Of a DNA stretch of 64,000 nt, positions 58,567 through 64,000 are shown piece by piece. The notes under the pieces are model-generated. The model did not search any database. It saw only the letters and a program-made list of their open reading frames with translations, and was not told the DNA's origin. Numbering within the stretch: the stretch's first letter is position 1; every line of letters begins with the position of its first letter. The DNA comes from Gordionus sp. m RMFG-2023 (taxonomy: Eukaryota; Nematomorpha; Gordioida; Chordodea; Parachordodidae), in assembly GCF_954871325.1 (NCBI RefSeq), contig NC_088776.1, positions 15,562,052-15,626,051 of the forward strand, in the 5' to 3' direction. A program made the position numbers and the translations under genes.

Positions 58567-60045
58567 AACCAAGTATTATATAGTTAAAATAATTTATAAT
58601 CTTTATAGATAGCTTTCTAAGGGATATTACACAATATCTGTAAATCGAATTGAATAACCAGGGATATTACACAATATCTATACATCGAATTGAATAACTG
58701 AGAACCAAGTATTATATAGTTAAAATAATTTATAATCTTTATAGATAGCTTTCTAAGGGATATTACACAATATCTGTAAATCGAATTGAATAACCAGGGA
58801 TATTACACAATATCTGTACATCGAATTGAATAACTGAGAACCAAGTATTATATAGTTAAAATAATTTATAATCTTTATAGATAGCTTTCTAAGGGATATT
58901 ACACAATATCTGTACATCGAATTGAATAACTGAGAACCAAGTATTATATAGTTAAAATAATTTATAATCTTTATAGATAGCTTTCTAAGGGATATTACAC
59001 AATATCTGTAAATCGAATTGAATAACCAGGGATATTACACAATATCTGTACATCGAATTGAATAACTGAGAACCAAGTATTATATAGTTAAAATAATTTA
59101 TAATCTTTATAGATAGCTTTCTAAGGGATATTACACAATATCTGTAAATCGAATTGAATAACCAGGGATATTACACAATATCTGTACATCGAATTGAATA
59201 ACTGAGAACCAAGTATTATATAGTTAAAATAATTTATAATCTTTATAGATAGCTTTCTAAGGGATATTACACAATATCTGTAAATCGAATTGAATAACCA
59301 GGGATATTACACAATATCTGTACATCGAATTGAATAACTGAGAACCAAGTATTATATAGTTAAAATAATTTATAATCTTTATAGATAGCTTTCTAAGGGA
59401 TATTACACAATATCTGTACATCGAATTGAATAACTGAGAACCAAGTATTATATAGTTAAAATAATTTATAATCTTTATAGATAGCTTTCTAAGGGATATT
59501 ACACAATATCTGTAAATCGAATTGAATAACCAGGGATATTACACAATATCTGTACATCGAATTGAATAACTGAGAACCAAGTATTATATAGTTAAAATAA
59601 TTTATAATCTTTATAGATAGCTTTCTAAGGGATATTACACAATATCTGTAAATCGAATTGAATAACCAGGGATATTACACAATATCTGTACATCGAATTG
59701 AATAACTGAGAACCAAGTATTATATAGCTAAAATAATTTATAATCTTTATAGATAGCTTTCTAGGGGATATTACACAATATCTGTAAATCGAATTGAATA
59801 ACCAGGGATATTACACAATATCTGTACATCGAATTGAATAACTGAGAACCAAGTATTATATAGTTAAAATAATTTATAATCTATATAGATAGCTTTCTAA
59901 GGGATATTACACAATATCTGTACATCGAATTGAATAACCAGGGATATTACACAATATCTGTACATCGAATTGAATAACTGAGAACCAAGTATTATATAGT
60001 TAAAATAATTTATAATCTTTATAGATAGCTTTCTCAGAGATATTA
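58567..60045 (+). repeat. 136-bp satellite with 96-bp variants, 12 units
   Basis: Unit starts AACCAAGTATTATATAGTTA and contains GATAGCTTTCTAAGGGATAT, then one or two copies of a 40-bp subunit with GATATTACACAATATC and ATCGAATTGAATAAC. Starts at 58567, 58703, 58839, 58935, 59071, 59207, 59343, 59439, 59575, 59711, 59847, 59983. Units at 58839 and 59343 are 96 bp, having one subunit instead of two. Copies are nearly identical. GATATT-ACAC-AATATC is a perfect 6-bp inverted repeat in every subunit. Confidence 0.95.
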
Positions 60046-61734
60046 GATAACGTTATGATCTTTTCCCTGATCTCGGGCCTGCCCGTACCTACAACAACAA
60101 CCTGGCGATTGGATGAAGTTTGAATCAATTCCACAGATTTCCTATGAAATACCCAAGTGTACTTAAACCGAAAGGACCCAACAGCAATTACTAATTAATA
60201 CGCTACATCCCCGCGCTTATAATAAATATATATATAGCGAATATAATAAATTACCTATGTTTTTTCCTTTTCTGAATAATGATTTCATTATGAAAGGTTG
60301 GATATTTTTACTGTTTCAGGAAATCGCAAAATGTAAATATGATCACACTTATAATTCATCAGGTATACATGAACAAACCCTAATGTTATTTATTTTGAGC
60401 TCTTAAAAACGAAATAGTCTATAGAAAAACCTATTTCTCAAAACCAATTGAAACGCGAATGAATATATATCCCAAAAGTATTTAAATAAGATGTTTAGAA
60501 ACTCTATATTGAAAATTATCCCAAAGCAATTCCCCCATTTATATCAATTAGGGGGTCATCATTGATAGGCTCCTGAAAAAAATATAGGCCTTCCTGCCCC
60601 ATATTCATGATATAATTTGAACCCCATTTATACAAAAACCTCAAGATCTCAAATATTCCCAACTGAAAATAGTAGAATATTGATTTTTGGTAACGCTAAA
60701 ATTGATGTCATCCGTATCAACAATATATATGGACGGAAATTTTTGTATAGTTCCTAGATTATATGTTCAGCTCTATACATTGTAAATAATGTATGAAAAT
60801 GTAATGATCCCAGTTATACAAGGGAGATATATATTCAACTTTTTCTCAATGTCAAAAATTTTGGTGCTTCCGGCAATAGGACGCGACTGCTATGTCTGTT
60901 CTTAGATTTTATTTCCAAATATAGTGAAAGGTTAATTTTTTAAATATTTTAATCTAAAGTATTCAAGATGCTTCTATTGAAACTCACAATCTATTCCTCA
61001 CGTGGCTAAGTGTAACTGCATTATTCGCTCATACTATATGGAAAAGGTATAAAAACTTGAAATATTTATAATCATTAATATTTTTCAATATTTAATTTAG
61101 GTATCATGTAGATGGCCTAACACTAATAACTAACTAGCTCGAGGGATTCAATCATGTTCTTAAACCTAAAACACTTTAGTGAAATTCAAACGCTATATAT
61201 CTCATACAAATTCATATAAATAATATATAATCTTAGATAGCCTGGGTGATATTTAGTAATAGCGTAACTTAAACGCTTAAATTTACATAAATTGTAATTA
61301 AAACGACATCATGTCTGACTAAATAAATATATATACCGCAATTATAACAAATTATTCTTTATTATTGTGATTAATATAATCTACATTGTTCGCATTATGT
61401 AAATATATATTATATCTTACCTATGAAATTTTTGGCGATTTAAATAATAAAGCGACTAGTACAAAAGTCATAAAGGCCAATGTACCCATTTAAATTTTAT
61501 ATTACTGGTATCAGAGATAAATAATAAAATATGTGTGTCGCTGCCTAGATTGTCAAATTATAAAAATTTAATAGTTAATCACAAAATAATGGCAAAAGAT
61601 GTATGTCGTTATTCTTGATTTTGTCTTAGTGGTGACGCCATTTTTTATTTAGCTATTAATATTTTAATTTTGGCTGCTAAACTGTATTTCTAACGGAGGA
61701 CAGATGAATAATAGAAATTTTAACTATTCATTTC
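60046..61734. other. Region between the 136-bp satellite and the right arm
   Basis: No gene supported. 60060-60200 is less AT-rich (TCTCGGGCCTGCCCGTACC, CATCCCCGCGC) and looks unique. The rest is AT-rich. Confidence 0.45.
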
Positions 61735-64000
61735 AAAATTTGAGGTTTAACTCGGTTACTATTAGTTATACGGATATCACGTTTTGAGAAAATTAAAGCA
61801 CAAATTGAATACTAAATAATTGCCAAGTTTCGAAAGTTATTCTTAATTTTTTTCGGTTTTGGCAAAGTGCCAACACTTTCTTATTTTGTTCATAACTCAC
61901 TAGCCGTTAATTCTGCTGATATGCCGTTTAAAGATTCTTAATGTTCAATTAAAGGGCTACACACTGGCATAAGAATCGCTAATTGCACCTCACATTTACT
62001 AAGAGTTCCGCTCATTTCCGCTTCTCAAATAAATAAATATAACTCGGTTACTATTAGTGATACGGATATCCCGTTTTGAAAATATTAAAGCACAAATTGA
62101 ATACTAAATAGTTGCCAAGTTTCGAAATTTATTCTTAATTTTTTTCGGTTTTGGCAAAATGCCAACACTTTCTTATTTTGTTCATAACTCACTAGCCGTT
62201 AATTCTGCTGATAAGCCGTTTATAGATTCTTAATGTTCTATTAAAGGGCTACACATTGACATTCTAATTGCACCTCACTTTTTATAAATAATTTCGCCTA
62301 CTACATTTTTCTCAGATAAATAAATATTATTCGCTTGCGGTTAATGATACGGATATCCCGTTTTTAGAATATTAAAGCACAAATTGTAAACTAATTAATT
62401 GCCAAGTTTCAAAAGGCAATCTAATTTATTTTCGGTTTTGGCAAAGTGCCAACACTTTCTTATTTTGCTCATAACTCACTAGCCGTTAATTCTGCTGATA
62501 TGCCGTTTAAAGATTCTTAATGTTCAATTAAAGGGCTACACACTGGCATAAGAATCGCTAATTGCATCTCACATTTACAAAGAATTCCGCTTATTTCCGC
62601 TTCTCAAATAAATAAATATAACTCGGTTACTATTAGTGATACGGATATCCCGTTTTGAGAATATTAAAGCACCAATTGAATACTAAATAATTGCCAAGTT
62701 TCGAAAGTTATTCTTAATTTTTTTCAGTTTTGGCAAAGTGCCAACACTTTCTTATTTTGCTCATAACTCACTAGCCGTTTATTCTGCTGATATGCCGTTT
62801 AAAGATTCTTAATGTTCAATTAAAGGGCTACACACTGGCATAAGAATCGCTAATTGCACCTCACATTTACTAAGAGTTCCGCTCATTTCCGCTTCTCAAA
62901 TAAATAAATATAACTCGGTTACGGTTAATGATACGGATATCCCGTTTTGAGAGTATTAAAGCACAAATTGAATACTAAATAGTTGCCAAGATTCGAAAGT
63001 TATTCTTAATTATTTTCGGTTTTGGCAAAGTGCCAACACTTTCTTATTTTGCTCATAACTCACTAGCCGTTAATTCTGCTGATATGCCGTTTAAAGATTC
63101 TTAATATTCAATTAAAGGGCTACACACTGGCATAAGAATCGCTAATTGCACCTCACATTTACTAAGAGTTCCGCTCATTTCCGCTTCTCAAATAAATAAA
63201 TATAACTCGGTTACGGTTAATGATACGGATATCCCGTTTTTAGAATATTAAAGCACAAATTGTAAACTAATTAATTGCCAAGTTTCGAAAGTTATTCTTA
63301 ATTTTTTTCGGGTTTTGGCAAAGTGCCAACATTTTCTTATTGTGCTCATAACTCACTAGACGTTTATTCTGCTGATATGCCGTTTAAAGATTCTTAATGT
63401 TCAATTAAAGGGCTACACACTGGCATAAGAATCGCTAATTGCACCTCACATTTACTAAGAGTTCCGCTCATTTCCGCTTCTCAAATAAATAAATATAACT
63501 CGGTTACGGTTAATGATACGGATATCCCGTTTTGAGAATATTAAAGCACAAATTTTATACTAAATAATTGCCAAGTTTCGAAAGTTATTCTTAATTATTT
63601 TCGGTTTTGGCAAAGTGCCAACACTTTCTTATTTTGCTCATAACTCACTAGCCGTTAATTCTGCTGATAAGCCGTTTATAGATTCTTAATGTTCTATTAA
63701 AGGGCTACACATTGACATTCTAATTGCACCTCACTTTTTATAAATAATTTCGCCTACTACATTTTTCTCAGATAAATAAATATTATTCGCTTGCGGTTAA
63801 TGATACGGATATCCCGTTTTTAGAATATTAAAGCACAAATTGTAAACTAATTAATTGCCAAGTTTCAAAAGGTAATCTAATTTATTTTCGGTTTTGGCAA
63901 AGTGCCAACACTTTCTTATTTTGCTCATAACTCACGAACGGTTCATTCTGCTGATGTCCGGATAGAAGTGCAATTAAGGCTCTAAATAATGGCATAATTT
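61735..64000 (-). repeat. Right inverted-repeat arm, continuing past the window
   Basis: Reverse complement of the left arm satellite. Landmark GGCAAAGTGCCAACACTTTC recurs at about 292-bp spacing. From the window end inward the order of monomer variants (CCGTTCGTGAG type, then GCAAGCGAATAATA type, then CGGTTACGGTTAATGATACG type) follows the left arm from about 47820 inward. It shows mixed variants further in (62330-62400 repeats the GCTTGCGGTTAATG type), so the arms have evolved partly by unequal exchange. Confidence 0.95.

Larger units (their letters stand above)
47361..64000 (+). mobile_element. Giant Foldback-like Mutator element (NOF/Phantom type), right end beyond window
   Basis: Two inverted arrays of the same satellite (47361-49372, and 61735 to the window end) enclose 12.4 kb with a Mutator-like transposase gene (51013-55661). 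The outermost monomers differ from inner ones in the same way at both ends, so the arrays are ordered inverted repeats and not just satellite scattered in two orientations. Foldback/NOF elements of flies and some Phantom elements have terminal inverted repeats made of tandem subrepeats with a Mutator-type transposase; I infer the same class here. Aligning the arrays suggests the right end lies roughly 450 bp past 64000. The expected 8-10 bp target duplication cannot be tested. Confidence 0.65.

Noticed and set aside
58567-60045. CRISPR-like regular repeats
   Set aside because: Units are contiguous with no unique spacers, in an animal genome; it is a satellite.

Overview
This is a very AT-rich window from an animal nuclear genome, dominated by transposable elements in several stages of decay. 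The one securely recognised host gene is a five-exon MESD/Boca gene (LDL-receptor-family chaperone, a metazoan gene) on the minus strand at 11770-12617, with three introns of only 37-48 nt. High AT, tiny introns and hAT, piggyBac, Mutator and Ty3 elements fit a small-intron invertebrate; I cannot name the species. A second possible host locus is a pair of related cysteine-rich reading frames on the minus strand (22579-22689 and about 23588-23867), the second split by a transposon.

Layout: 236-4045 rearranged Helitron-like debris plus direct repeats and a 16-bp minisatellite; 4050-8560 AT-rich sequence with short tandem repeats, a GGCC-rich dispersed repeat and faint transposase debris; 8610-11201 a hAT element with an intact 8-bp target duplication and a hAT MITE nested inside it; 11770-12617 MESD; 12824-20495 a minus-strand Ty3/Gypsy LTR element; 21811-22560 two tandem copies of a tRNA-derived SINE-like unit; 22579-23867 the cysteine-rich frames; 23868-29678 a hAT element containing an inverted copy of part of its own transposase and a second, unrelated hAT element (25378-27998) with a perfect 8-bp duplication; 30013-36566 a young Ty3/Gypsy element; 40350-42110 a decayed piggyBac; 42540-43870 a LINE relic; 44405-46268 a second copy of the inner hAT family.

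The most remarkable object fills the right quarter, from about 47361 past the window end. A left array of about 292-bp satellite monomers (47361-49372) is matched by an inverted array (61735-64000, cut by the edge). Between them lies a Mutator-like transposase of the NOF/Phantom kind (51013-55661) carrying a C-terminal ubiquitin-hydrolase-like (C19) module, and a further 136/96-bp satellite (58567-60045). This has the architecture of a giant Foldback element: terminal inverted repeats made of tandem repeats around a transposase gene.

Calls rest on reading the sequence, protein motifs, target-site duplications and repeat alignment by eye; no database search was run.
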